Notes: generated by a model not told the origin, from the letters alone. 64,000 nucleotides of DNA from Calothrix sp. FI2-JRJ7 (GCA_019359675.1 JAHHGX010000067.1:161878-225877); one strand, 5' to 3'. Numbered from the stretch's first letter, positions 15,365 through 24,662 are shown. A program made the numbers and translations.

Positions 15365-17491
15365 TCAAGGAGTAATTCTCCAAATTTTAATAGTGCCATC
15401 TTCACTACCACTGACAAGCGTTTTGCCGTCTGTAGTAAAAGCAATAGACCAAACGCGGCTATTATGACCTTGCAGGGTGCGAATTTCTTCACCACTGAAA
15501 GGATTCCATAATTTAATCATTGTGTCACTACTGGCACTAGCTAACATTGTAGAGTCAAAGCTGAAGGCAACAGACCAAATTGTATCGGTGTGACCTTGAA
15601 GCATTCGGTACTCCTGACCGTTGGATACATTCCAGAGTTTAATGCTTCTGTCGCTACTTCCACTGGCAATTTGATTACCGTCTGGACTAAAGGCAATTTG
15701 CGTCACGGTATCTTTATGACCTTTTAAGGTACGAAACTCTTCTCCAGTGGAAACGTTCCATAACTTAATAGTTTTATCGTTACTTCCTGCTGCAATTACT
15801 TTACCATCAGGACTAAATGCAACTGATGTAACTCTACTTATGTGACCTTTAAGGGTACGAATTTCTTCTCCTGTGGCAATATTCCAAAGTTTTATTGTTT
15901 TATCAGAGCTACTTGTAGCAAGTGTTTTTCTGTCTGGACTAAAAGCTAAATCGGTAATAGCATCACTATGACCTACAAACGTGCGGATTTCTTGCCCTGT
16001 TTCAACGTTCCACAGTTTTGCTGTTTTATCGGTGCTACCACTGGCTAGAGTTTTACTATCGGCACTAAAGACAACTTTCATTACACTTTGATTGTGACCT
16101 CTCAGCATACGAATTTCTTCACCATCCAGACTCCACAGTTTGATAGTTTTGTCAGTGCTGCCACTAGCTAAACTTTTTCTATTTGCACTAATTGCAACAG
16201 ACATCACATAACCTGAATGTGCTGAAATTGTTTGTTGCAAGAAAGCACTGCTGGGCAAACTACTAATCAAAAATGTTGGCGCCGTTGGAAATATTTTGTA
16301 CCGCATGTAACCGTATATTTGCGTGCCAGTTAAGCTGACCAATAGTACGGCGCTACTTATTAATAAAGATTTTGCTATTTTGGTATTTGCGAGGGACGTT
16401 GAACGTATAGATGCAAATTTAGCTAGGAATTGTGCTAGGGGTGAGGGTTTAGATAATCGTTGTGATGAGAACCAACGCTGATTGTTTGTTGATAAGGAAG
16501 GCAAGGGAATTTGTCCATTGGAGGTTAATGAAGTGGCGCCTATATCTAAATCCCTTTGTACTTCTTCAGCAGACTGATAGCGCTGGTTGATATCTTTTTT
16601 AAGCAGTTTATCAAGAACCTCACCTAATTCATTAGATACTTCATGTCGAAGATGATGGCGCCATGAATTCACCCAACTGTATCCGTATTCCGTCCATAGT
16701 TGGAATGGTGAAACACCAGTCATTAGATGAAAACACGTGGCGCCTAGACTAAATAAATCACTAGCCGGATACGCTTCACCACCGTTAATTTGTTCAATTG
16801 GACTGTATCCAAACGAACCAATTGTTGTACCTGGTTTAGTTTGGACTGTCGCAGTTAACTGCTTTGAGGCACCGAAGTCAATCAAAACGATATCACCACC
16901 ACGTTTGTGTATTCCTGATGTTGATGTATGTGGTGTCGAGCGAAAAGTAGTGTATTGAAGCGAACGACGCATGATATTTTGAGGCTTGATATCACGGTGA
17001 ATAACTCCGTGTTCGTGAATAAAACTCAGTACAGGTAACACGTACATGAATAATTCACGAATTTGAGCCTCATTAAAACTTGTTCGCTGTTGCAGTTCTC
17101 TAAATAAATTCTGACCCTCAATAAATTCTTGGACGAGATACAAATAATTATCTTGTTCAAAGTAGGCAAGCAACGTTGGAATTTGTGAATGTCTCCCAAG
17201 CTCTTGTAAACGTTTGGCTTCTTCTTTAAAAAGCTCAATTGCCTTATTTAAAGCCCACGTACCTTGAACTTTGGGTGCTAATTGCTTGACAACACAACGT
17301 TCATTAAGCTTATCAACATCTTCTGCCAAATAAGTTCTGCCAAAACCTCCCTCATCGGAAAGTACTTTAGTAACACGATAATGACCTCGAAGTAATATAG
17401 TCAGAGGCGCGCTGCAACTCTGACAATACTGATTAGTATCAGGATTGATAGGACTGGGGCAATCTGGGTTCAGGCAGCAGAGCATCTTCAC
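15365..17491 (-). CDS. Serine/threonine protein kinase with C-terminal WD40 repeats
   Basis: 708 residues. The N-terminus has a four-Cys zinc-ribbon-like element (CCLNPDCP ... YCQSC). A protein kinase domain follows at about residues 33-300: glycine loop DEGGFGRTYLAED, Lys in CVVKQL, HRDIKPQN, DFG in IDFGASK, and SPIEQINGG. One transmembrane helix (about 378-396) separates the kinase from seven WD40 repeats (about 420-706), each with the LAFSPDGK...LASGSSDKTIKLWN pattern. The kinase is cytoplasmic, and the WD40 propeller is probably on the far side of the membrane as a sensing or binding surface. A second WD40 gene lies just upstream on the same strand. Confidence 0.93.
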   Translation of the reverse strand: MKMLCCLNPDCPSPINPDTNQYCQSCSAPLTILLRGHYRVTKVLSDEGGFGRTYLAEDVDKLNERCVVKQLAPKVQGTWALNKAIELFKEEAKRLQELGRHSQIPTLLAYFEQDNYLYLVQEFIEGQNLFRELQQRTSFNEAQIRELFMYVLPVLSFIHEHGVIHRDIKPQNIMRRSLQYTTFRSTPHTSTSGIHKRGGDIVLIDFGASKQLTATVQTKPGTTIGSFGYSPIEQINGGEAYPASDLFSLGATCFHLMTGVSPFQLWTEYGYSWVNSWRHHLRHEVSNELGEVLDKLLKKDINQRYQSAEEVQRDLDIGATSLTSNGQIPLPSLSTNNQRWFSSQRLSKPSPLAQFLAKFASIRSTSLANTKIAKSLLISSAVLLVSLTGTQIYGYMRYKIFPTAPTFLISSLPSSAFLQQTISAHSGYVMSVAISANRKSLASGSTDKTIKLWSLDGEEIRMLRGHNQSVMKVVFSADSKTLASGSTDKTAKLWNVETGQEIRTFVGHSDAITDLAFSPDRKTLATSSSDKTIKLWNIATGEEIRTLKGHISRVTSVAFSPDGKVIAAGSNDKTIKLWNVSTGEEFRTLKGHKDTVTQIAFSPDGNQIASGSSDRSIKLWNVSNGQEYRMLQGHTDTIWSVAFSFDSTMLASASSDTMIKLWNPFSGEEIRTLQGHNSRVWSIAFTTDGKTLVSGSEDGTIKIWRITP

Positions 17492-17588
17492 AGCAACTTT
17501 GTTCCAGTATAGATGTTAATGATAGCGCTAGCTAATAAATATCTCTGCTAATTTGCCTAATTTTTAATTATTTAATCTATTTAAATTA

Positions 17589-17653
17589 AGAAACCAGGTT
17601 TCTGATTAAAAATTGTTGTTTTCATTACAAGTTGTAAAAAAACCTGGTTTCTA
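17589..17653. repeat. AGAAACCAGGTTTCT hairpin repeat
   Basis: AGAAACCAGGTTTCT (17589-17603) is itself palindromic and pairs with AACCTGGTTTCT (17641-17652) beside the WD40 stop codon. Similar sequences occur at 31491-31607 and 43158-43223. Confidence 0.7.
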
Positions 17654-18763
17654 CAATTCGAGGCGCCAGACCTTGATAGTATTATCGAAACTGCTACTAG
17701 CTAGATTTTTGCTGTCTGGGCTAAAAGCAACTGACCAAATACGGTTACTATGTCCAATGAATGTATTAATTGCTTTACCTGTTTGTACATTCCAAAGTTT
17801 AATAGTTTTATCCCAACTTCCACTAGCAAGAGTTTTACCATCTGGACTAAATGCAACAGACCAAACGTGGTCAGTGTGTCCTTTTAAAGTACGTATTTCT
17901 TCATTATTTTCAAGGTTCCAAACTCTAACAGTTTTATCCCATCCTGAAGAAGCAAGAGTTTTACCATCAGGACTAATTGCCAATGCTGTAACCGCACTAT
18001 CATCATGTCCAGCCAGAGTTTGTACTCTTTGCCCCGTTTTTAAATCCCAAATTTTAATTTTACTGTCGAATTGAGTGGCTGTAGCAATTATGGCTTCATG
18101 ACCTCGTTTACTCAAACTAAATTCTTTCGGTAGCACTGTAATCGCAAGACTATTAATAACATCACAATTTCCCTTAATCGTCCTGATTAATATTCGTTTC
18201 GTCACATCCCACACTTTAACAGTTTGGTCCCAACCACCGCTAGCCAAAATGGCGCCGTCAGGACTAAAAGCAACAGACTGTACAGATGCAGCATGTCCAG
18301 TAAAAGTGTGAACTTGTTTGCCTGTAATCGCATCCCATAATTTTACAGTTCCATCTAAGCTGCCACTTGCGAGTATTTTACCGTTGGGACTGAACGCAAT
18401 AGTATTGATTTCCTGAGTATGCCCTACAAGTGTGTCACGTAATTTTCCTGTAATTGTATCCCACAGCTTGATTGTTTTATCGCTACTTGCACTAGCAATT
18501 GTCATGCCATTAGGACTATAAGCTACCACCGACACCGTTCCCAAATGTCCAGCAAGCGTTAAAGCTTGTGTTACGCCTGTTGCATGTGCCAAGGGACTTA
18601 TTCGAGACATATTTGCTAATGGTTGCCAGTACCAGGCGCCTCCAAATCCTAAATAAGCTATACTCCACATTAAAAACTTATTGGAAGCAATACGCTTTAT
18701 AGGTTTTATAAAAGTTGTAAGTTTTATAACATTGATTTGGGGTAAGAACTTTTTGGCGCTCAT
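17651..18763 (-). CDS. WD40 repeat protein, membrane-anchored
   Basis: 370 residues. One N-terminal hydrophobic stretch (about 31-50, MWSIAYLGFGGAWYW) is followed by WD40 repeats that fill the rest, each with the pattern VAFSPDGKTLASGSWDKTIK and a closing LWN or VWR. Seven blades can be counted, one degenerate (CDVINSLAITVLPKEF). The repeats are very similar to those of the kinase gene about 160 bases downstream, which points to duplication or repeat exchange. It probably serves as a binding propeller outside the cytoplasm. Confidence 0.88.
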   Translation of the reverse strand: MSAKKFLPQINVIKLTTFIKPIKRIASNKFLMWSIAYLGFGGAWYWQPLANMSRISPLAHATGVTQALTLAGHLGTVSVVAYSPNGMTIASASSDKTIKLWDTITGKLRDTLVGHTQEINTIAFSPNGKILASGSLDGTVKLWDAITGKQVHTFTGHAASVQSVAFSPDGAILASGGWDQTVKVWDVTKRILIRTIKGNCDVINSLAITVLPKEFSLSKRGHEAIIATATQFDSKIKIWDLKTGQRVQTLAGHDDSAVTALAISPDGKTLASSGWDKTVRVWNLENNEEIRTLKGHTDHVWSVAFSPDGKTLASGSWDKTIKLWNVQTGKAINTFIGHSNRIWSVAFSPDSKNLASSSFDNTIKVWRLEL

Positions 18764-19159
18764 AGTACATTTACTGTAGGTCAGGTTTTACCAGTATTTA
18801 CACTAAGTTGATTTGGTAAACTTAGTATTTTACTTACGTATAATTAGGTGTAATCAACTGTTGGAAACACAAAATATATGAAAACTTCAAAGGAACTTTA
18901 CGTATTTTTCTATATTAGATATAATTCATCGATTATGAGAAGTTTCTTTAATTACATCCCTATTCTGCGTGTATAAATGCGTCTATAATACTGATTTGCT
19001 CTAATGCTTCTATTGACTACAATCTATAGATATAATTAGTTCATAAGTATTACTGAAATTAAACATTTAATTCACACAATCTTTAAAAATCAACATACAA
19101 TTTGCCTAAATCTTTAAGAAAAATTCGCGTTGCATTGTTCAGAGAGGGAAATTGGGAAT

Positions 19160-19183
19160 GCATGTAACGGATGTAACGGATAG
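19160..19183. repeat. TAACGGATG short tandem repeat
   Basis: Two full TGTAACGGA units in a row in a non-coding stretch. Confidence 0.8.
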
Positions 19184-19230
19184 ATGATTTTACACTAAAA
19201 GCAGATTCAAACTGTCATTAGTCACGCAGC

Positions 19231-19302
19231 GTAAACGGAGTTTTCCCGTTATCCGCAGGATATCCCGTAAACGGAGTTTTCCCGAAGGGTAGGGTAGGGT
19301 AG
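19231..19302. repeat. Tandem GTAAACGGAGTTTTCCCG repeat
   Basis: The 18-base unit occurs exactly at 19231-19248 and again at 19266-19283, followed by three GGGTA units (AGGGTAGGGTAGGGTAG). Confidence 0.8.
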
Positions 19303-19396
19303 AATCTGAGTTCTGGCCTGGATATCATAATAAAACTCTAGATTTTACCAATTTGCAGTATAAATAACGATAATTTGTGATAATCGGCTTTTAATA

Positions 19397-19590
19397 GTAC
19401 TACTGGTTCACTTTAAAGCATCATTTTTGGTACTACTGGTTGAGCTAACCAGTAGTACCGTTGGCTTGATTAGTTTCAGGCTGGCGCTTTGGAGATGTAC
19501 TACTGGTTCACGTCAAGTAACTATTTTAAATCTTGCAATTACTTCAAATCCCTATTTTTGGTACTACTGGTTGAGCTAACCAGTAGTACG
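19397..19590. repeat. Duplicated TACTACTGGTT hairpin module
   Basis: Each module begins with GTACTACTGGTTCA (19398 and 19497) and ends with a strong hairpin. GTACTACTGGTT pairs with AACCAGTAGTAC around a GAGCT loop (about 19429-19459 and 19561-19589). The spacer between start and hairpin differs in length, about 17 against 50 bases. Confidence 0.85.
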
Positions 19591-19800
19591 ATTGGCGCCC
19601 GTTTGTTTTCATGCTGGTGCCCATCAACTACTAAATAACTCGGCGAGAATAAACCAAAATTTGTTAAAAAGCGTAAAGCTAGAAAATTAGTTTGTAGTAA
19701 GCGATGCGCTTCCACAGTGGCTACGAAGCTTTAATTATTTAAACCGACTTACTCGTTTACTTTAAAACGCTATCTCATCTCTACATTTCTCTCTGTGTGC

Positions 19801-19828
19801 AGACGCTCCGGTTCCGAAGCGTCTCTAC
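19801..19828. repeat. GTAGAGAC-family hairpin repeat, copy 2
   Basis: AGACGCT (19801-19807) pairs with AGCGTCT (19818-19824), followed by CTAC. Confidence 0.7.
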
Positions 19829-19921
19829 GTGTCTCTGTGGTAATAGACTAAGATTTTTAACTTATTAAGCGTAAAGCCTACAGAGGATGAGGTAACATAG
19901 CGTTGGTTATTTTAACTAGTT

Positions 19922-20483
19922 ATGACTCAAGATTTTCAGTTCTTAAAACGTCTATACAATGCTTTCGACCCGTTTCGTCCTTTGTGAAATTAAACCTAAT
20001 TACTATGAAGCTTGGTACAACCGAGGTTACGCACTGGGTCAATTAGAAAGATTAGATGAAGCTGTTGTATCCTACGACAAAGCAATTGAAATTAAACCTG
20101 ATGATTACGAAGCCTGGTACAATCGGGGTTATGCACTGGATGATTTAGGAAGATTAGACGAAGCTGTTGCATCCTACGATAAAGCTGTTGAAATTAAACC
20201 TGATAAATACGAAGCTTGGGATAATCGCGGATATGCTTTGTTTAGATTAGGAAAGTTACAGGGAGCAATACAATCTTATGATAAAGCAATAGATTTAAAC
20301 CCTGAGTATGCAAATGCTTGGTATAATCGTGCTTGTGCTTATGTTCATTTGAATAATGTTGACTTGGCACTAAGAGATTTACAGCAAGCTATTAATTTAG
20401 ATGCTGAGTATAAAGAAATGGTCAAAACTGATGTTGATTTTGATGGCATTCGTGATAACGCGCGGTTTATGGCATTATTATAG
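19922..20483 (+). pseudogene. NTPase N-terminus joined to TPR repeats by an internal deletion
   Basis: ATG 19922 begins MTQDFQFLKRLYNAFDPFRP, which I recognise as the start of a cyanobacterial P-loop NTPase family, but the frame stops at 19985. From about 19989 another frame carries four TPR units: KPNYYEAWYNRGYALGQL, KPDDYEAWYNRG, KPDKYEAWDNRG and NPEYANAWYNRACAY, ending at 20483. The TPR frame alone could start at ATG 19959, but its first residues (MLSTRFVLC) are just the NTPase codons read in another frame. The simplest reading is deletion of the middle of a gene, or of two neighbouring genes, with loss of frame. Confidence 0.65.
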
Positions 20484-20546
20484 ATAGCATTTCAATGCGA
20501 GCAATGCCAGAGGGTACTTGTATTTTAAAGGACAGGATTTGAGTTT

Positions 20547-20885
20547 GTGAAGGGTAAAGTTGTTTTAGTAAGTTTTCCGTTGGATGATTTATCTTCTATT
20601 AAGGCACGTCCGGCAGTTTGCTTGACTAATCCTGTAGGAGCTAATCAACACATTACTCTTGCTTTAATTACTAGTATGATTCCTTGCGAGTTACTAGAGA
20701 CTGATATTGTTATTAATACGAGTCATCCTGATTTTCCTACCAGCGGTTTGCACAAGGCTTCAACTATTAGATTAGACCATTTAATCACGCTGCGTCAGTC
20801 GCTTGTTCTGCGTGAGTTAGGAGAATTCTCTCTAGAAACGCAACAACAAATTTTAGATAAATTACTCCATTTTTTACGTGCCTAG
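20547..20885 (+). CDS. MazF/PemK-like type II toxin, no antitoxin seen
   Basis: 112 residues. KGKVVLVSFPLDDLSSIKARPAVCL is the MazF/PemK opening, with the conserved Arg-Pro, then ITLALITSMIP and the SGLHKASTIRLDHL segment typical of this SH3-like endoribonuclease fold. It starts at GTG or a near start. Antitoxins usually sit directly upstream; here the preceding 63 bases only encode a short stretch (MPEGTCILKDRI) that could be the tail of a lost antitoxin. It follows a deletion-scarred gene and is followed by a palindrome ten bases after the stop. Confidence 0.8.
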   Translation: MKGKVVLVSFPLDDLSSIKARPAVCLTNPVGANQHITLALITSMIPCELLETDIVINTSHPDFPTSGLHKASTIRLDHLITLRQSLVLRELGEFSLETQQQILDKLLHFLRA

Positions 20886-21235
20886 GTATAGAATAGACGT
20901 TACATGTAACGTCTCTACATTTATTTTATAAACTAAATATATTTCATTGATTGCAGCTAAAAATAATTATTTTTGATTTAAATTGTTGTTATTAAGCTAA
21001 TATTTATTAGTATTTCTATGTTGATTTTACTTGTGCAATAACTATTTAATTGAACCTTGCTGTTGAGAGAACTAACACTGTTATCGCTTGCGCTACCTAG
21101 CGATACTGTTACCGTGCCAAGATTTGTGTGTCATAAATTTTACTAATCTGACTTATTTTTCTAGAAAGATGTAACAATATAAGTAGATATGTTAAAAAAT
21201 CTAAAAGTTAGAGTAAAAATGCCAAGGTAAATGTT
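20886..21235. other. Non-coding spacer upstream of crtD
   Basis: 350 AT-rich bases. Apart from the palindrome at 20895-20917 I saw no gene. It should contain the crtD promoter. Confidence 0.5.
20895..20917. repeat. AGACGTTACATGTAACGTCT palindrome
   Basis: A perfect palindrome followed by CTAC, ten bases after the MazF stop. Near-identical copies are at 41546 and 57238, and 46453 holds a version with a different core. Confidence 0.85.
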
Positions 21236-22741
21236 ATGGGTAGAAAACCTCGCGTGGTTGTCATCGGCGCCGGAATTGGTGGACTAACTGCTGGTGCGTT
21301 ATTAGGGCATCGCGGATACGACGTTTTAATTCTTGACCAAGCGTTAGTACCGGGTGGTTGCGCTTCGACGTTTAAGCGTAAGGGTTTTACCTTTGATGTT
21401 GGTGCCACTCAAGTTGCGGGGTTGGAAGCAGGAGGAATTCATCACCGGATTTTCTCGGAGTTAAATATTGATATACCAGAAGCTACACATTGCGACCCTG
21501 CTTGTGCTGTGTTTTTACCTGGGGAAAATACACCTATTAATGTTTGGCGTGACCCAGAAAAATGGCATGAAGAACGTATTTGTCAATTTCCTGGTAGCGA
21601 ACCATTTTGGGGATTATTAGCTGAGTTATTTAAAGCTAGTTGGGCATTTCAAGCACGCGACCCTGTACTACCACCACGCAATGTTTGGGATTTGTGGCAG
21701 TTGACTCAAGCTGTGCGCCCAAGTACTTTTATTACTGTACCATACACTTTATTTACCGTTGGTGATGCACTGCGCGCGTATAAGCTAGCTCATGATCAAC
21801 GGTTACGAACATTTTTAGATTTGCAACTCAAGTTATATTCACAGGTAAGTGCCGAAGAAACTGCGTTACTTTATGCTGCCACGGCATTATCTGTATCACA
21901 GGCGCCGCAAGGTTTATTTCATCTCAAAGGCAGTATGCAAGTTCTTAGTGACTGTTTAGTTAGTGCTTTGGAACGTGATGGTGGAAAGCTTTTGATGCGG
22001 CATAGTGTAGAAAATATTATTGTTAAGAAAGGTAAAGCTGTTAGCGTCACAGTTAAAAACCAGAAAACTGGGGAGATGTGGGAAGAACCCGCAGACCATA
22101 TAGTTGCTAACGTTACAGTGCAAAATTTAGTGCAGTTATTGGGAGACAAGGCGCCACGGGGTTATAAAAAGCGCGTAGAAAAACTTCCTTCACCATCAGG
22201 CGCCTTTGTTATATATCTTGGTGTAGACGCAAGTGCTGTTCCTTCCGGATGTCCACCCCACCTACAATTTTTGTATAATCCCAATGGTCTAGTTGGAGAA
22301 AATAACTCGCTATTTGTTTCTGTCAGCCATGAAGGTGATGGACGGGCGCCTGCTGGTAAAGCGACAATAATAGCCTCGTCGTTTGTCGATGTGGAACGAT
22401 GGTGGAAGACCGAAGATTATGAAGCTTTAAAACAAAGGTTTACTTCGGAAGCGATATCGCACCTAAATAAATATTTTTATTTAAAACCTGAAACTATTGT
22501 TCATGTTGAAGCCGCAACACCCCGCACTTTCTACCGCTATACTGCACGCTCTGAAGGTATAGTAGGAGGAATTGGGCAACGCATTCCAACTTTTGGTCCC
22601 TTTGGTTTTGCTAACCGTACACCTATACCAGGTTTGTGGCTAGTCGGTGACTCCACGCATCCAGGTGAAGGAACCGCTGGTGTTAGCTATTCTGCGCTAA
22701 CGGTAGTCAGACAAATTGAAGCAGGACTTCAGATAAGTTAA
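21236..22741 (+). CDS. crtD: C-3',4' desaturase CrtD / phytoene desaturase family
   Basis: 501 residues, FAD-dependent amine-oxidase-like fold. The FAD dinucleotide loop is VVVIGAGIGGLTAGALLGHRG, then PGGCASTFKRKGFTFDVGATQ. The C-terminal FAD segment is PIPGLWLVGDSTHPGEGTAGVSYSA. The overall pattern matches the cyanobacterial CrtD group (C-3',4' desaturase in myxol glycoside synthesis) rather than CrtP/CrtQ or CrtH, but that choice rests on my recall of family members. It is a single gene with no carotenoid neighbours except an oxygenase 9 kb away. Confidence 0.8.
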   Translation: MGRKPRVVVIGAGIGGLTAGALLGHRGYDVLILDQALVPGGCASTFKRKGFTFDVGATQVAGLEAGGIHHRIFSELNIDIPEATHCDPACAVFLPGENTPINVWRDPEKWHEERICQFPGSEPFWGLLAELFKASWAFQARDPVLPPRNVWDLWQLTQAVRPSTFITVPYTLFTVGDALRAYKLAHDQRLRTFLDLQLKLYSQVSAEETALLYAATALSVSQAPQGLFHLKGSMQVLSDCLVSALERDGGKLLMRHSVENIIVKKGKAVSVTVKNQKTGEMWEEPADHIVANVTVQNLVQLLGDKAPRGYKKRVEKLPSPSGAFVIYLGVDASAVPSGCPPHLQFLYNPNGLVGENNSLFVSVSHEGDGRAPAGKATIIASSFVDVERWWKTEDYEALKQRFTSEAISHLNKYFYLKPETIVHVEAATPRTFYRYTARSEGIVGGIGQRIPTFGPFGFANRTPIPGLWLVGDSTHPGEGTAGVSYSALTVVRQIEAGLQIS

Positions 22742-22848
22742 TATAGCAGCAGTCGTGAGTTAATTAAGGCGTTTAACTAAAGAAACATGTAAACCGGAGG
22801 TTTTACCGAAGGATAAAACGTGATATAGAAATAATTCTGGATTGCTGT

Positions 22849-23556
22849 ATGGTATATGCGACGGTAAGTTACGAAACGTTTCAGCGTCAAAAGTATCCAA
22901 AGTTTGGGCATGATAATCCTCACCCAATGAATTTTGAGTTTTGGCTATATATGGTCGAAACTGGTTATTCTGCTTGGGAAGCACGCGAAGAATTTGGATG
23001 TACAAATAAATTACGCGAAGGTCCTATTTGGTGCTTTCAAAGACATGGGATGTCAAGTACAGTACTACCAGATGGACGTGTTGTATATATAGGTGGTGAG
23101 CATGAAGAGTATTTTGACCCTGATTACTGTATATATAATGATGTCGTCGTAAAACATCCTAATGGCGAAATTAGCATTTACGGCTATCCAATGAATTTTT
23201 TTCAGCCTTCACATTACCATTCGGCAACACTCGTTGATAACAATATATACATAATTGGTAGCTTGGGGTATCAACAAGATCGAGTTCTTGGTGAAACGCC
23301 CGTGTTTGTACTCGATTGTGATACCTTTGAAATGAAAAAGCTAAATACCAAAGGTGAAAATCCTGGTTGGATTTATGAACATAGTAGCGAGTATATTCAA
23401 GAAAAGAACTGTTTAAGAATCGAAAAGGGTAAAATTATTACTTTCGATACAGATACCGAGGGAAATTCCGAAAATGACAAAAATGTCTATGAAGAAAATC
23501 AAGAAGTCTTTTTGTTAAACCTAACTACTAAGCAGTGGTTTGCTGTTAAAAAGTAA
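22849..23556 (+). CDS. Kelch-like beta-propeller hypothetical protein
   Basis: 235 residues. The N-terminal 50 residues are unassigned (FEFWLYMVETGYSAWEAREEF). After that come short Kelch-like units: GMSSTVLPDGRVVYIGGEHE, then HYHSATLVDNNIYIIGSLGY and VFVLDCDTFEMKKL. Two or three blades are too few for a full propeller, so it is either a partial domain or works as an oligomer. No signal peptide. Function unknown. Confidence 0.7.
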   Translation: MVYATVSYETFQRQKYPKFGHDNPHPMNFEFWLYMVETGYSAWEAREEFGCTNKLREGPIWCFQRHGMSSTVLPDGRVVYIGGEHEEYFDPDYCIYNDVVVKHPNGEISIYGYPMNFFQPSHYHSATLVDNNIYIIGSLGYQQDRVLGETPVFVLDCDTFEMKKLNTKGENPGWIYEHSSEYIQEKNCLRIEKGKIITFDTDTEGNSENDKNVYEENQEVFLLNLTTKQWFAVKK

Positions 23557-23597
23557 ATATTATACATAAGAGATACACATAACTACATATAAAACTT

Positions 23598-23819
23598 ATG
23601 TCACTATCAAAAACTGAAGCAAAGAAATTACTCGAACGTCTTATTTTTGATACCGACCGTCCTCATGAGTGGATAGAAGATATTTGGAGCTTAAGTCCAA
23701 CTTTGGGAGAAGACGCTGCAAAGCTCGTTGAAGTGTTTGAAGCTTTAATTGAATGTTGTCCACAGGAAAAGTTGGAAAATTTAGTACAATTCTATTGCCG
23801 AGAAGTTTTAGAATCATAA
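23598..23819 (+). CDS. Small hypothetical protein
   Basis: 73 residues, acidic and helical (KTEAKKLLERLIFDTDRPHE ... LVEVFEALIECCPQEKLENL). It starts 40 bases after the Kelch-like gene on the same strand and may be cotranscribed with it. No family recognised. Confidence 0.6.
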   Translation: MSLSKTEAKKLLERLIFDTDRPHEWIEDIWSLSPTLGEDAAKLVEVFEALIECCPQEKLENLVQFYCREVLES

Positions 23820-23830
23820 ACAAATATAAA

Positions 23831-23886
23831 TCTTGTGGGATGGGCATAAATCTTGTGGGATGGGCATCCCTGTCCGTCCCAATATC
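23831..23886. repeat. CTTGTGGGATGGGCATCC repeat with internal duplication
   Basis: ATCTTGTGGGATGGGCAT occurs twice in succession (from 23830 and from 23850), and the second copy continues CCCTGTCCGTCCCA. Related to 6860-6932. Confidence 0.75.
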
Positions 23887-23918
23887 AAGAACTACTAAAT
23901 TGTCAGTACTATATTTTA

Positions 23919-24572
23919 TTAAAATTTAAGATTAGGGAGCGTTGCTTCAAATTCTTCTAGTGCCTGAAGACTTCCAACCTGCCAATTTCTTTCTACAAGT
24001 TGAGGAATAAGCTCTTTTATGGGTATTTGAGGAAAGGTCGGACTGGTTTGAGACTTTGTATATTTTTTACCTTGCAGCAAATAAATGGTTAGTTTCCCGC
24101 TATCATATATCCATACTTCTGGAACTCCAACAGACTCGTAAGCCTCAATCGTCGTTTTTGAAGTAACATCACTTTCTATTGCTAAATCTGGTGGAGGGTC
24201 ACTTGGTTCAAGGCGCCTACGACCAATCATGGTTTGATAGTTTTGGATATAAAAACAGGCATCTGGTTCTACACCAGCTGCACCCTGGTTTTTAAAAGTA
24301 GTCGAACCAAAGGGTTGATAGCGCACACCTTTAGCTCTTAATAAAGTTTTAACGATATCAGAAATAAAATCTCTTGGTATTTCATGCTCAGGCAGAGGAA
24401 CCATAATTTCTAAAGTACCCTGGTAGTAAGCTACTCGTGACGTGCGCTTTTGACCTAATTCCTGTAATATAGTTTCAAATTCCTGCCAGGTGACATTAGG
24501 GATAGTAACAACGCTACCAGGAGCAAAATGCATTTGGCTAATAGGTTTGACGACACTAATAGTTGTAGCCAT
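23919..24572 (-). CDS. Uma2 family endonuclease-like protein
   Basis: 217 residues. The Uma2 (DUF820) pattern is clear: SRVAYYQGTLEIMVPLPEHE, ISDIVKTLLRAKG, VEPDACFYI, and PPDLAIESDVTSKT, followed by YESVGVPEVWIYD. The acidic and Glu/Ser positions form a PD-(D/E)XK-like nuclease site. These proteins are very numerous in filamentous cyanobacteria and their role is unknown. It stands alone with a normal spacer on both sides. Confidence 0.9.
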   Translation of the reverse strand: MATTISVVKPISQMHFAPGSVVTIPNVTWQEFETILQELGQKRTSRVAYYQGTLEIMVPLPEHEIPRDFISDIVKTLLRAKGVRYQPFGSTTFKNQGAAGVEPDACFYIQNYQTMIGRRRLEPSDPPPDLAIESDVTSKTTIEAYESVGVPEVWIYDSGKLTIYLLQGKKYTKSQTSPTFPQIPIKELIPQLVERNWQVGSLQALEEFEATLPNLKF

Positions 24573-24662
24573 GTAAAAATCTCCTTTAAAAATAGTTTAA
24601 CAATAAAGGGCACAGCGTAATGCCATGCCCTTTAGCTTCTAAAAAAGATTAAAAGGAGAGTC

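Larger units (their letters stand above)
18764..19921. other. Repeat-rich non-coding stretch of about 1.2 kb
   Basis: No reading frame looks like protein. It holds a TAACGGATG tandem repeat (19160), two GTAAACGGAGTTTTCCCG copies (19231 and 19266), two TACTACTGGTT hairpin modules (19397-19590) and a GTCTCTAC hairpin (19801). Confidence 0.7.

Noticed and set aside
15365..18763. One continuous kinase-WD40 gene split by frameshift
   Set aside because: The upstream WD40 gene has its own start, membrane segment and stop, with a 160-base spacer and hairpin between; both are complete.
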